A DNA stretch of 44,622 bases from Porphyromonas sp. (GTDB lineage: Bacteria; Bacteroidota; Bacteroidia; Bacteroidales; Porphyromonadaceae). Below the pieces are notes generated by a model, which did no database searches, was not told the origin of the DNA, and worked only from the letters and a program-made list of their open reading frames with translations. The position numbers and the translations under genes were made by a program. Below, piece after piece: positions 9,301-17,837 of the stretch (positions are counted from its first letter, which is position 1; every line of letters starts with the position of its first letter). Location: positions 1-44,622 of the forward strand of contig JAUNLH010000011.1 of NCBI GenBank assembly GCA_030532365.1. The letters are read 5' to 3'.

Positions 9301-11127
9301 GTTCACCCTGATAAAACTATGCTTGAAGCCATGAAGAAGGTAGATGAAGAAAATCTAAATGCCGACTTTAATAAGTGGTTGTCAGAAAAAGAGAAAGAAT
9401 TTGGAGTAAAAGAGTACCTCTATAATGGCACAGATAGGGACGGCAATCAAAAGTGGGTTCCGAACACCTTAAAGAACGCTTCACGTATTATGAGGAAAGA
9501 GGGGTTAAATGGTACTGGTTCTATGGGTGGAATAGGTAAGATTATCGCCACTGTTGCTAATAGAATGTACAGCCTGGATGACATCAGAGAACAAAAGCAT
9601 AAGCTACAAGGCACATTAGAGGAACATGAAGAATTTAAGGAATACTGGTCTGATAGGATTATACAAGTCCTAAAAGAAATAAGCGATGATAATTTTATTG
9701 CAGACGATATTCTTATCGAAGCTCTGAGGACAAATAACCCAAAGAGATATTTGGCAAAAGAGTATGATGTAGACCTAAGCAAAGAAGCAGTAGATACAAT
9801 AAATGAGTTTATAGATGCCGTAAAGAATAATTATCCTGTAGGTTACTTTGAAACAAAGTTCGAGCGACCTGTTGGATTAGAAGAATTTGAAAGTGCAATA
9901 GTTCCAAGCAATACATCAGAGGATATAAAGAAACATCTTTCTGACATAGGACTTAATGTAATAGAGTATGACAAGAATGATGAGGACACACGTAAGGAAG
10001 CTTTTGTACAAGCTATAAACAGCAATGACAATATCAGATTTAGGCGTGGTCTAAACAAAGTCAATGCTCAATTTAACAAGGAGTTGCAGGAGCAGATAGA
10101 CGGTACGCAGGAAGCTGGACACGTCTATCAGCTGGGTATGCCAAGCAAGATCCTATTAAGTACTGGTATACCTAATCTGCCGATTGAACTAAAGGCTAGT
10201 AAATTTCTAGAGAAATCGAGCAAGAAAAGCCATATCTATAGTATATCTGATATAAAAGATCTACCGATAGCGCTGTCAAATCCGTTGGCTGTATTCAAAT
10301 ATGGGGACAAAGACAAAGCTCAGAATATCATAGTAAGTATAAAGAGTGGAGGAAAGAATCTTCTAGTTGGAATACATTTTAATAGGGAGAGCAGTGGAAT
10401 AACTGTTAACTCTATACGAGGACTTTTCCCGAAAGACACGGCAGAGTGGCTGAACTGGATCACGCAGGACAAAGCTCTATATCTAGACAAGGAAAAAGTC
10501 CTAAACCAAATAAACCAACGGCGAATCAATCTCGCCGAGGTGGAGTATTTGGATTTAGGACTCGCAACAAAAGTAGTAAAAGAATTCGATAATCCCAAAC
10601 CAAGCATCGAGTACAAAGATGGGAAACGGATCAGTGGTGATCTTTTCTCATATTCCGAACGAGTGGCGGAGGAGGAAACTGAGGAGAACAACGTCTTTAA
10701 TACAGATGTAGATGAGTTGCACTATAGCAAGTCAGGTCTTGATCTCAGTGATAATAGCGAGATCCTATTTAGAAAAGTACATAACCCCATACTTAGAGAA
10801 GAGCGGATTATTAAAACAGCTAACGAGACTGCTTCGCGACTAGGAGTAGATATTCGATTTGAAAGAGCGCCTGAGAGTTCAAAGGATGACTATAGGAGGT
10901 CTAATAGGTATAATGATACTAGTGATGAGGTCATCATCAATATAAACAGAGCTACGAGCCCAATAGATGTCAACAGGACGATAGTACATGAAGTCGTAAA
11001 GAATAAAGGATTTAGAGGTGTCCTGGGAGAGAACAACTGGGATAGCTATACCGCTGGGCTATACTCTACCCTACCCTCTAACGTACAAGAGCAAATAGAA
11101 AACGTTAGGGTTTACCCCTTCAGGTAG
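6346..11127 (+). pseudogene. Polyvalent (MuF/ART/nuclease multi-domain) protein, 5'-truncated and frameshifted
   Basis: An open frame of 1,593 codons with no credible start: a stop lies at 6331-6333, and the first start-like GTG (6346) lies in the junction with the antisense fragment. Polyvalent proteins of phages and conjugative elements are very long chains of effector-like domains delivered with the DNA. Visible parts: a metallopeptidase-like module with LHEVIGHKGVREVVG (His226-His231); NLSERQWLQVRTKAFKEWFG (about 380-400); an LPD3-like segment ending YYDHKL (about 512-545); an ADP-ribosyltransferase-like start VVYHGT (603-608); a segment with VGVHNISEEKLRKAIALGG (about 738-756); two DDIRFR/DNIRFR linkers; a PBECR-like nuclease segment with LPIALSNPLAVFKY (about 1305-1318); and a second metallopeptidase-like module with HEVVKNKG (1548-1555). 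AT-rich codon use differs from its neighbours. Domain names are by recall. Confidence 0.7.
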
Positions 11128-11218
11128 AGAGCTTCAGTATCTCTTATGGAAGGGGATTCAGCAACAGCGCAAGCTAGATGGGGAGAGCAACATATCACGT
11201 GTAGATGAGGCGATGATG
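11105..11218 (+). pseudogene. Out-of-frame C-terminal tail of the polyvalent protein
   Basis: One frame over (+1) from the preceding gene, the DNA reads LGFTPSGRELQYLLWK and then GIQQQRKLDGESNISRVDEA. This matches the usual C-terminal ending (LGFT-S---L-YLLWK-) of the same kind of polyvalent protein. The upstream part of this frame has a stop just before 11105, and the main frame stops at 11125-11127. A small deletion or frameshift near 11095-11105 best explains this. The tail then runs straight into the right att repeat. Confidence 0.6.
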
Positions 11219-11245
11219 ACCCCAAGCGGATCACACGCAAAGCCC
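11219..11245 (+). repeat. attR, right 27-bp direct repeat
   Basis: An exact copy of 5866-5892, and so a displaced copy of the tRNA-Lys 3' end. By the usual logic of tRNA integration, the chromosomal sequence originally next to tRNA-Lys resumes at about 11246. Confidence 0.85.
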
Positions 11246-11337
11246 TGTCCTCAATTATTGCACGCTCCCACTACTTTGTCATTCAAGTGGAGTATCAAAA
11301 AGGAGGAAGAGCCAACTTATAAATATCGCACTTCATA

Positions 11338-11453
11338 TCTAAGTAAAATTAAGTTCCGAACTTCGTTTTATCGGAGACCGGAACTTAGATGCATCTAAGT
11401 TGGGAACTTCGACACATCTAAGTTCCCAACTTAAATTTTCTGAGTTCGGAGGT
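11338..11453. repeat. Palindromic 23-nt-period array, copy B
   Basis: Core palindromes start at 11351 (AAGTTCCGAACTT), 11374 (degenerate, only AACTT kept), 11397 (AAGTTGGGAACTT) and 11420 (AAGTTCCCAACTT), exactly 23 nt apart. The array ends with the terminal unit GAGTTCGGAGG (about 11442-11452). The spacer AGATGCATCT is itself palindromic. The array lies about 90 nt beyond attR. From 11454 to 11841 I see no gene, only AT-rich leader DNA. Confidence 0.8.
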
Positions 11454-11841
11454 TGACTTTTCATTTCCTCAGAGCCCGCACCATTAAAGTTGGGAAGAGA
11501 AGAGTAAACATTAGCCAGTTAAAAACTCTCCAAACTACCAAAGGAGTTGCTTTCTGATACTATAAAGGTGCCATTTTACACAATATTTACTTTTGTCTAG
11601 ATCCCAGAGAGTGGCAAATCGTTTCCTAATCCTAAGTGATGATTAAACGTACTATATAATATTTCATCCAAGAAGTAGGAAGTAAGAATCTAAAAACTAG
11701 TAAAAGCAATAGCTGGGCTAGATTTTATTAGTATCTTGCGGTAGAGAAGCACTAGTAGAGAGACTCGAATCAGACATACTGACGGGATCGTAGAAGGTTT
11801 AAGACACAGGGAATATTTTATACATACAAGGAGGAGATACT

Positions 11842-13002
11842 ATGAAAATGAGAAGGAAGATCTTAGTTATGACATTAGCAGCACTGCTGGTATCGCCAGT
11901 GGTGGGGTCTGCACAGGATGCTGCCTATATTACTCCTTCGAAGGCTCGAGAGCTTCGCAAGGAGGAGGATAAAAAGAGAGCTGAGCTAGAAAAGGTGAGA
12001 GCAGCTCAGAGGGCTCAGCGCGATGCCGAAGATAAGCAAAGGGAAGAGGAGCGTCTCAGGGCTCAAGAGGAGTATGAAAACAACGTAAGCGACTGGTACA
12101 ATAGGCGCCCAAGTGAGCTCTCCTCCGAAGAGATGGAGCGCAACCTTGATCGTCTGGATGGCAGTCGTGGTGACGCTCGTAAGGGGCAAGGGGGCAAGTA
12201 CAGCCAGAGGATACGCCGCTTTAGCAGCGACAACGATAATGTAGTAGTCCTGAGAGATGTAGACCGCGTGTACATCCTTGATGATATGCAGTATGACTAT
12301 TGGTCAGACTCCTACTATGGTAGGGACTGGGATAGAGGGGTTAACATCTCCATCAACGTCGGTCCTTACTGGGGCTGGGATAGATGGTCATACTACCGTC
12401 CTTGGTACAGACATTTCTATTCATGGAGCTATCCCTGGTACGATCCTTGGTATGACCCATGGTACTACCCATCAGCTTGGCGCTGGCACAGACCTCATCA
12501 CCACTGGGGTTGGGGCTGGACCTACTCACCTTGGTATGGCGGACACTACGGATACAACCATGGATATTGGCATGGCTATTACGACGGCTACTGGGGTGGC
12601 AACTGGGGTGGCGGAAGCCCGAATTATAACGCTAACCGTCGCACCTACTCTACCTACGGACGTAGCGCTGGCGGGTACTACGATAGGAGCCCACAGAGCA
12701 GCGAGTATGGCAGAGCGCTAGGTCAGGGTATACAGACCCGCAATGCCAATACTAGGTCAAATGGCTATTACGATCGTGGATCAACGACCAGAAGTACGAA
12801 TAATAACAATCGAACTACAACCAATAGCTCACGCCGTTGGGATCGTGGACAGAGCAGTAATACCAATAGAAGCCGCTCTTGGACTTCTCCGAGTACGACT
12901 CGCTCTAATAGCGGTGGTAGCTATTCAGCACCTTCACGCTCTAATTCGGGCGGAGGTGGCTCTAATAGCAGGAGTTCGGGATCTTCTCGTCGTACTAGAT
13001 AA
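11842..13002 (+). CDS. Secreted Trp/Tyr/His/Gly-rich low-complexity protein
   Basis: A 386-residue exported protein with a signal peptide (cleavage likely near Ala24-Gln25) and a strong ribosome site (AAGGAGGAG, 11828-11836). Residues about 30-80 are a charged Lys/Arg/Glu coiled coil. The middle (about 155-265) is strikingly aromatic: repeated WYDPWYDPWYYP-type strings, HRPHHHWGWGW and GYWHGYYDGYWGG. The C-terminal 120 residues are Ser/Asn/Arg/Gly-rich, with SRSNSGG-type repeats, and probably disordered. I do not recognise a named family. It precedes a FadL-type outer membrane protein by 26 nt, so the two may act together at the envelope. The His/Tyr/Trp content could suit metal, haem or glycan binding, but this is speculation. 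Confidence 0.8.
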   Translation: MKMRRKILVMTLAALLVSPVVGSAQDAAYITPSKARELRKEEDKKRAELEKVRAAQRAQRDAEDKQREEERLRAQEEYENNVSDWYNRRPSELSSEEMERNLDRLDGSRGDARKGQGGKYSQRIRRFSSDNDNVVVLRDVDRVYILDDMQYDYWSDSYYGRDWDRGVNISINVGPYWGWDRWSYYRPWYRHFYSWSYPWYDPWYDPWYYPSAWRWHRPHHHWGWGWTYSPWYGGHYGYNHGYWHGYYDGYWGGNWGGGSPNYNANRRTYSTYGRSAGGYYDRSPQSSEYGRALGQGIQTRNANTRSNGYYDRGSTTRSTNNNNRTTTNSSRRWDRGQSSNTNRSRSWTSPSTTRSNSGGSYSAPSRSNSGGGGSNSRSSGSSRRTR

Positions 13003-13028
13003 GAGATAACTAGCAAGGAATCATCATC

Positions 13029-14744
13029 ATGAAAAGAATATACAACTCACTTGTCGCCCTTACACTCCTCCTAGCGGGGAGTGTAGGAGCCATAGAGGTG
13101 GCAGCACAGGCACCATCAGATGCGTATCGAAATAATATCAAAAGCATCAGTGGTACTGCGAGAGCGCAGGGGCTTGGTGGAGCTGTAGGCGCTGTAGGCG
13201 CGGACCCCACGGCTGTTCATGTCAATCCTGCAGGGATAGGGCTTTACCTACAGCACACCCTTTCGGGCACGCTCGAGGTATCCCCCTCTAATAGCACTAC
13301 AGAGTGGACCGGGCTTAATAGTGGAGAGGTCTTTACAGAGAAGAACAACTGGGTGACAACCTCAGGCAACTTCTCCGTATTTTCACCCGTGGTCCCTAGG
13401 AGTAGCAGACGAGACTTCAATGTCAATTGGGGTATCTCATACAATCGAGATCACTCCTACACAAGGAGTTATGAGCTGATTACTTCACTCCCAGAGTATG
13501 GGCTGAGCGACTATATGGCATTCCAAGCCAATCTCTTTGGTATGCCTAATAGTACAAAGAACATCTCTCCGATTGTTGACATCGCCAGAGATGCAGCATT
13601 CATCGAGGCATACACCGAAGCAGCTAGTGTGGTACCTGTGGGGGCCGAGGATCGCTACCGCAGTATGTTTTCTGCCACGCTGGCAGGCACTGACCCTCAG
13701 GATGGTATGGTTCACCTCTTTTTGCCTCTTGCCTCCAACCTAAAGGTTGCAGAGTCTGGCTATAAGAGCAGCTATGACTTTACAGTCGGGATGGGATATC
13801 TAGATAGGTTTTACTTCGGTGGTACACTTCGCGTCACCAACCACAACTACAACCGTGCTGCGAACTATCGTGAGGACTTTCAGGACCATTACAATAATAG
13901 CGACTACAATAGTTACCTAGAGTATGGTACCTATCTTGACGTCACTGGTACCAGCCTTGGGGTCAACCTCGGAGCATTGGTAGCACTAGGTGACTACGGG
14001 CGAGTGGGCGTCTCCTATACACTACCGCAGCTTGCTACCTTTAGGGAGACCTACTCTGCCTCAGCATCGAGCTATAACGATGCCTTTGGAGAGGGCGACA
14101 AGGTCACCACCTACAATACGGATGAGTACGAAAGTGGCTACGGTATGACTATGCCTGGAGAGCTGACACTCAGTGCAATGGCATTTTTCGGACCTCTGGG
14201 CTTTGTCTCTTATGACTTCCAGTACAGAAACCTTGGGCACTCCAACTTGTACTACAACAACTCTACCGAAAAGCTCACGGAGAGCGACTTCATCAAGGAG
14301 GACTATGGGGCAGAGATGACCCACAGGCTTGGTGTGGAGATGCGCTTTAATCGTGCACTGACTTTCCGCGGTGGGTATAGCTATACTGGCAACCCTATGA
14401 AGGCTGAGCAACTCAGATCTGAGCCTAGCGACGGGCTTACCTACAATGCAGTACCCTCTGGTTATATTGTAGACTTCGTGCTACCTCGCAGTTACCAGAC
14501 GATCTCAGCTGGTTTGGGGTACAACATCACTCCAGCACTGACACTAGATCTAGCGTATGTACATGGTGTACGCACGGAGAGAACATACCCATTCTCAGGG
14601 GATACCGGCAAACTCATTGTTGCTGAGAACATTCAGGACAATAAGAGGGTACCGGAGTATGACGTGAAAGAACTGAGCTCAATAGGTGGTGACCTCACAA
14701 CCACCAACCACAAGATGCTCGTGACTCTTACCTACACTTACTAA
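13029..14744 (+). CDS. FadL/OMPP1-family outer membrane protein
   Basis: A 571-residue beta-barrel protein with a signal peptide (cleaved near AAQA, about residue 27). The N-terminal hatch motif SGTARAQGLGGAVGAVGADP followed by VHVNPAGIGL is diagnostic of the OMPP1/FadL/TodX group, whose members move hydrophobic substrates across the outer membrane. The rest is alternating aromatic beta-strands, ending in the aromatic strand LVTLTYTY. In Bacteroidota such proteins are often annotated as haemin receptors; the true substrate is not visible here. It is co-directional with the aromatic-rich secreted protein 26 nt upstream and ends at a strong bidirectional terminator. Confidence 0.85.
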   Translation: MKRIYNSLVALTLLLAGSVGAIEVAAQAPSDAYRNNIKSISGTARAQGLGGAVGAVGADPTAVHVNPAGIGLYLQHTLSGTLEVSPSNSTTEWTGLNSGEVFTEKNNWVTTSGNFSVFSPVVPRSSRRDFNVNWGISYNRDHSYTRSYELITSLPEYGLSDYMAFQANLFGMPNSTKNISPIVDIARDAAFIEAYTEAASVVPVGAEDRYRSMFSATLAGTDPQDGMVHLFLPLASNLKVAESGYKSSYDFTVGMGYLDRFYFGGTLRVTNHNYNRAANYREDFQDHYNNSDYNSYLEYGTYLDVTGTSLGVNLGALVALGDYGRVGVSYTLPQLATFRETYSASASSYNDAFGEGDKVTTYNTDEYESGYGMTMPGELTLSAMAFFGPLGFVSYDFQYRNLGHSNLYYNNSTEKLTESDFIKEDYGAEMTHRLGVEMRFNRALTFRGGYSYTGNPMKAEQLRSEPSDGLTYNAVPSGYIVDFVLPRSYQTISAGLGYNITPALTLDLAYVHGVRTERTYPFSGDTGKLIVAENIQDNKRVPEYDVKELSSIGGDLTTTNHKMLVTLTYTY

Positions 14745-14772
14745 AGAGGAGTAACGGAAATCAAAAAGAATA

Positions 14773-14806
14773 GAGAGCCCGCTAGACATCGGTCTAGCGG
14801 GCTCTC
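14773..14806. terminator. Bidirectional terminator between the FadL-type gene and the M60 gene
   Basis: A perfect 15-bp stem pairs GAGAGCCCGCTAGAC (14773-14787) with GTCTAGCGGGCTCTC (14792-14806) around a 4-nt loop. T-rich DNA follows on the plus strand. The two genes converge here, so it probably serves both. Confidence 0.85.
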
Positions 14807-14830
14807 GTGTATTTATATCTTCAAAAGCAA

Positions 14831-17653
14831 CTACCTTCTAGCTAGCGCAACTCGCTGACCGTCAAAGGAGATGGCATTCACAGTAATACTTGATAGGTTT
14901 TTGATAGCTTCGTCCGGCAGCTTTATATCACCGCTGGAGACCACAGCTATTACTTTACCGTCCAGCACCGCCTCATAGGCTACTGCATTTTGGCATCCTG
15001 AGATAGTAATCTTGCTTCCACTCACTGAGTAGGTACCAGCAGACACGGGGGTGCGCTTCTTGTATATTTCTACATTATTATCCGTAATGTACTGGATGGC
15101 TGCAGCTGGAGCGGGGAGATTCATTGAGCCAATCTCCTGAAGATACTGATCTATCAGCTGCTGGTTGAGGTCAACCATACGCCTAGCATAGTCCTCAGCC
15201 TCTCCCACAAAAGGAGTGTAGAAATTCCATGCTGTGAAAAACTCTCTTAGGTCCTCGCCGGCAATCTCACTTGCAAGGCGCGTAAACTCCAGCTGGCATC
15301 GTGCGTCTCCCTGTGGGTCATTATTAACCCGGATCGCCTCGTAGATATCGGGGTAAAAATCATCCATACCAAGGACCTCAGTATAGTACAGATACAACTG
15401 CCAGAGGGGTACTAACTTCTCGAAAACAATATCATACACCTCCTGAGAGTTTATGTAGGCACGTGGGCTCCAAGATGATGACTTAATACCTGAGTAGTCC
15501 ACAAAGAAGTGACCATAGGCAGCTTCATAGCGACTTTCATTTTGCAATCGGCTACCAGCACCAAACTTTACATTGATTAGGTTTGCCATTAGGTTATTAG
15601 TCACTTCCGTCATTCCCATCCATGTAAAACCGGGACGATGCTGGAAGGTGTGTCCAGTCTCATGCGAATGTCCCCACGGGCCTTGTCTGAACTGTTGCCT
15701 AGAACACATCGCCTTGACCACTCCATCCTCTGAACAGTTGTATGCTGTGTGGTAGGGGGAGGCATACATATAGCTAGTGTATACGGCATGGAAGTAGCTC
15801 CGATTGATCTTTGGACGGTTGTACTTCTTTAGTCCCATAAAATCAGTCATCAGCTGGATCATCTCGTCGTATTGACCTATCAGCTCCGGCCCTTCAGACC
15901 TTGTAAATCGTCGGAAACCGTCTGTGGGGAACGTGATATGAGCATACTTGCCTAGAACATCAAAGAACTTATAAGTGGCGCCATCCAACAAACGGTTCCA
16001 CTCCTCCCGTGTCTCATGCTTCTCGCTATCAAAGTAGCCATTGACATCTCCTGTAGCCAGATGGATCCTTACCTTAGGTGCGGTCTCATAGGATGCGGTA
16101 TGATACATCACGTACACCAGTCCATCCTTGTCGGGAATGATCTTATTGACACCTTGAGTAATAGGATACTCAGAGTAGTCATTGAAGCCATCACCTCCTG
16201 GCTTGTCGAAGTTGATAACTCGTAGAGATAGGTCATGCCCACCTGTATCACCGACAAATACGACTAAGTCTTGCCCTTTGCGCGCTACTATGCCGGTTGG
16301 ATTGTCGAGTATATTCTGCTCCCATGTTTTGCACTCTCTAGCCCACTGGCTAGGATGAGGCCAAGCCTTGTAGTCCTGTATGCGGAATTCCCGAGGATAC
16401 TTATCCTTGAGCATAAAGGCCGCAATGCTCTGATAGAGAGGATTGGGGACCTTGTTGATCTCCTCTTCTGTAACACCTGGTTTCAATTCGCTACAGGTGG
16501 CATCTGTGAAAAGTGTGAGAGGATCACCATTGTCACTGTTTTTCCTATAAAACTCCATCTCGGAGCAAGCAGCGAACCCAATGTGATCCCCGGCTCCGCT
16601 CTTGACAACAAACTTAAAGCTCTTAACCCCCTTGATGGGTTCATCGAAGATCAGCTTAGTAGGCCTTTTGGTACCGCCACAGTCCTTCTTCAGAACTAAG
16701 ACATACTCTGGATGACTCTCTGTGCTGACATAGAGCTCTATCTCCTTGAAGTTGCCATTGTCATTACCACTCTTCCTCGGGTGATAAATAATATAGTCGA
16801 CATCAGGAGTGTCCTTAAGGAAGTACTCAAGTACGATAGGCCAGTACCCACTGCCTTGGTTTTGCCATTTGGAGTGATAAATCGTCTCGTAATCGCCATC
16901 GTAGCTCTTTTCTATCTCCTCACCAGGTTGCCATGAAGACGCTTTGGCAGATGTCACTATCAGCTTGAAGTCATCTTGCAGCACATCTTTTAGGTCACTG
17001 GGGTACTCGGTATAGCATGGTTGGGTGATTTCTAGCTCTTCCAGCAGCCCACCTCCGACCTCCTCTACCTTGATAGTAGCACTTCTATCAGCGGTTGATG
17101 TATTGGGCTTTATCTCAAGCTCCCACTCATCTACGACCGTCCCAGCTGCGCGTAGCTCTGCATTGTCGCTGTGTATCCACGAGCTTGCATCCAAAGGGAT
17201 GATGACCTTGTACTCAACATTACTAGTAACCGAGAAGGTCATGCTACCGCCTGATGTTGGCGCTTCCTTGCTGTGCTCCACAATGTGAAGTACCGGCTTA
17301 GAACCTAGCTGAGTCACCTTGAGCTGGGCAGAAGCTCCTGGAGCGCTTACAACGACTGTCGTACTTCTAGAGTCCTCTCCTGTGTTCTCAATCACTGAGA
17401 GTTTCAAAGAATTGTCAACTCCCTTGACAGAGAGCCACTCCTTGCCGTCTGAGTTAACTCGAGCTTCCCACTTGGCTCCACCTGCATTGACACTGATAGT
17501 TGCACTTGCTTTGGTGTTAGCAAAACTCACCTCCTGTTTGGAAAGTGTTATTTCTTGTACAGTTGCCGGAGTATCTCGCTTTGGATCGCACCCGAGCATT
17601 GACAGAGTCAGTAACTGCAACAAGATCACATGATAGATTGCTCTAATATTCAT
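14831..17653 (-). CDS. M60-family (enhancin-like) mucin-type metalloprotease lipoprotein
   Basis: A 940-residue surface lipoprotein (lipobox SMLGC, Cys22). Two BACON-type beta-sandwich domains occupy about residues 30-115 and 118-212, ending in the typical LKVTQLG and LEITQP strands. An F5/8-type (CBM32-like) module with SSWQPGEEIEKSYDGDYETI follows at about 238-370. The peptidase domain (about 440-830) carries HETGH (664-668) with a further Glu at 683, fitting the M60 signature HExxH-x(8-28)-E. A C-terminal Ig-like domain closes the protein. M60 proteases of gut and oral bacteria cut glycosylated stretches of mucins, and the glycan-binding modules fit that role. It stands alone and convergent to the FadL-type gene. 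No clear promoter is visible. Confidence 0.9.
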   Translation of the reverse strand: MNIRAIYHVILLQLLTLSMLGCDPKRDTPATVQEITLSKQEVSFANTKASATISVNAGGAKWEARVNSDGKEWLSVKGVDNSLKLSVIENTGEDSRSTTVVVSAPGASAQLKVTQLGSKPVLHIVEHSKEAPTSGGSMTFSVTSNVEYKVIIPLDASSWIHSDNAELRAAGTVVDEWELEIKPNTSTADRSATIKVEEVGGGLLEELEITQPCYTEYPSDLKDVLQDDFKLIVTSAKASSWQPGEEIEKSYDGDYETIYHSKWQNQGSGYWPIVLEYFLKDTPDVDYIIYHPRKSGNDNGNFKEIELYVSTESHPEYVLVLKKDCGGTKRPTKLIFDEPIKGVKSFKFVVKSGAGDHIGFAACSEMEFYRKNSDNGDPLTLFTDATCSELKPGVTEEEINKVPNPLYQSIAAFMLKDKYPREFRIQDYKAWPHPSQWARECKTWEQNILDNPTGIVARKGQDLVVFVGDTGGHDLSLRVINFDKPGGDGFNDYSEYPITQGVNKIIPDKDGLVYVMYHTASYETAPKVRIHLATGDVNGYFDSEKHETREEWNRLLDGATYKFFDVLGKYAHITFPTDGFRRFTRSEGPELIGQYDEMIQLMTDFMGLKKYNRPKINRSYFHAVYTSYMYASPYHTAYNCSEDGVVKAMCSRQQFRQGPWGHSHETGHTFQHRPGFTWMGMTEVTNNLMANLINVKFGAGSRLQNESRYEAAYGHFFVDYSGIKSSSWSPRAYINSQEVYDIVFEKLVPLWQLYLYYTEVLGMDDFYPDIYEAIRVNNDPQGDARCQLEFTRLASEIAGEDLREFFTAWNFYTPFVGEAEDYARRMVDLNQQLIDQYLQEIGSMNLPAPAAAIQYITDNNVEIYKKRTPVSAGTYSVSGSKITISGCQNAVAYEAVLDGKVIAVVSSGDIKLPDEAIKNLSSITVNAISFDGQRVALARR

Positions 17654-17686
17654 AGATTGTGGTTATTAAGTGTATCACTACTTTGC

Positions 17687-17716
17687 TTGCGAATCCGTAT
17701 ATTTTAGCTACCTTTG
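17687..17716 (+). promoter_or_regulatory. Promoter of tRNA-Thr
   Basis: TTG (17687-17689) and TACCTTTG (17709-17716) are separated by 19 nt, a full match to the phylum consensus. The mature tRNA starts 31 nt after the -7 box. Confidence 0.7.
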
Positions 17717-17746
17717 TCCCCACTTAGTAGTATGTAACTACTAAAC

Positions 17747-17819
17747 GCCGAAGTAGCTCAGTCGGTAGAGCAACGCATTCGTAACGCGTAGGTCACGAGT
17801 TCGAGTCTCGTCTTCGGCT
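17747..17819 (+). tRNA. tRNA-Thr(CGU)
   Basis: A 73-nt cloverleaf. The acceptor stem pairs GCCGAAG (17747-17753) with CTTCGGC (17812-17818), with discriminator T17819 and no encoded CCA. The anticodon loop TTCGTAA gives anticodon CGU (Thr, ACG codons). The anticodon stem ACGCA/CGCGT has an A-C mismatch at its loop-proximal pair (31-39). The T loop is TTCGAGT. No repeat of its 3' end was seen nearby, so there is no sign of an element here. Confidence 0.96.
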
Positions 17820-17837
17820 CAACAGAGGTGCCTCTGA

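Larger units (their letters stand above)
5866..11245. mobile_element. Decayed integrated element (prophage or ICE remnant) in tRNA-Lys
   Basis: Perfect 27-bp direct repeats at 5866-5892 and 11219-11245 bound a block of about 5.3 kb. The left repeat runs from the T arm of tRNA-Lys through its 3' end, the usual pattern for tyrosine-recombinase integration. The interior is visibly more AT-rich than its neighbours and holds only a minus-strand phage-like fragment and a broken polyvalent protein. No integrase, replication or structural genes survive, so it cannot move by itself. The repeat identity and tRNA overlap are seen directly; the class of parent element is inferred. Confidence 0.85.

Noticed and set aside
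11338..11453. Possible CRISPR array from the regularly spaced repeats
   Set aside because: The repeat core is only 13 nt, the gap between cores is about 10 nt and itself similar from unit to unit, and no cas genes are present. It is a phased palindromic repeat, not CRISPR.
12278..12721. 147-codon Thr/Met/Gly-rich open frame inside the aromatic-rich gene
   Set aside because: It arises from the repetitive Trp/Tyr codons of the real gene read in another frame; it has no ribosome site of its own.
17747..17819. Second tRNA-integrated element at tRNA-Thr carrying the M60 gene
   Set aside because: No direct repeat of the tRNA-Thr 3' end was found nearby, and the M60 gene lies on the 5' side of the tRNA.
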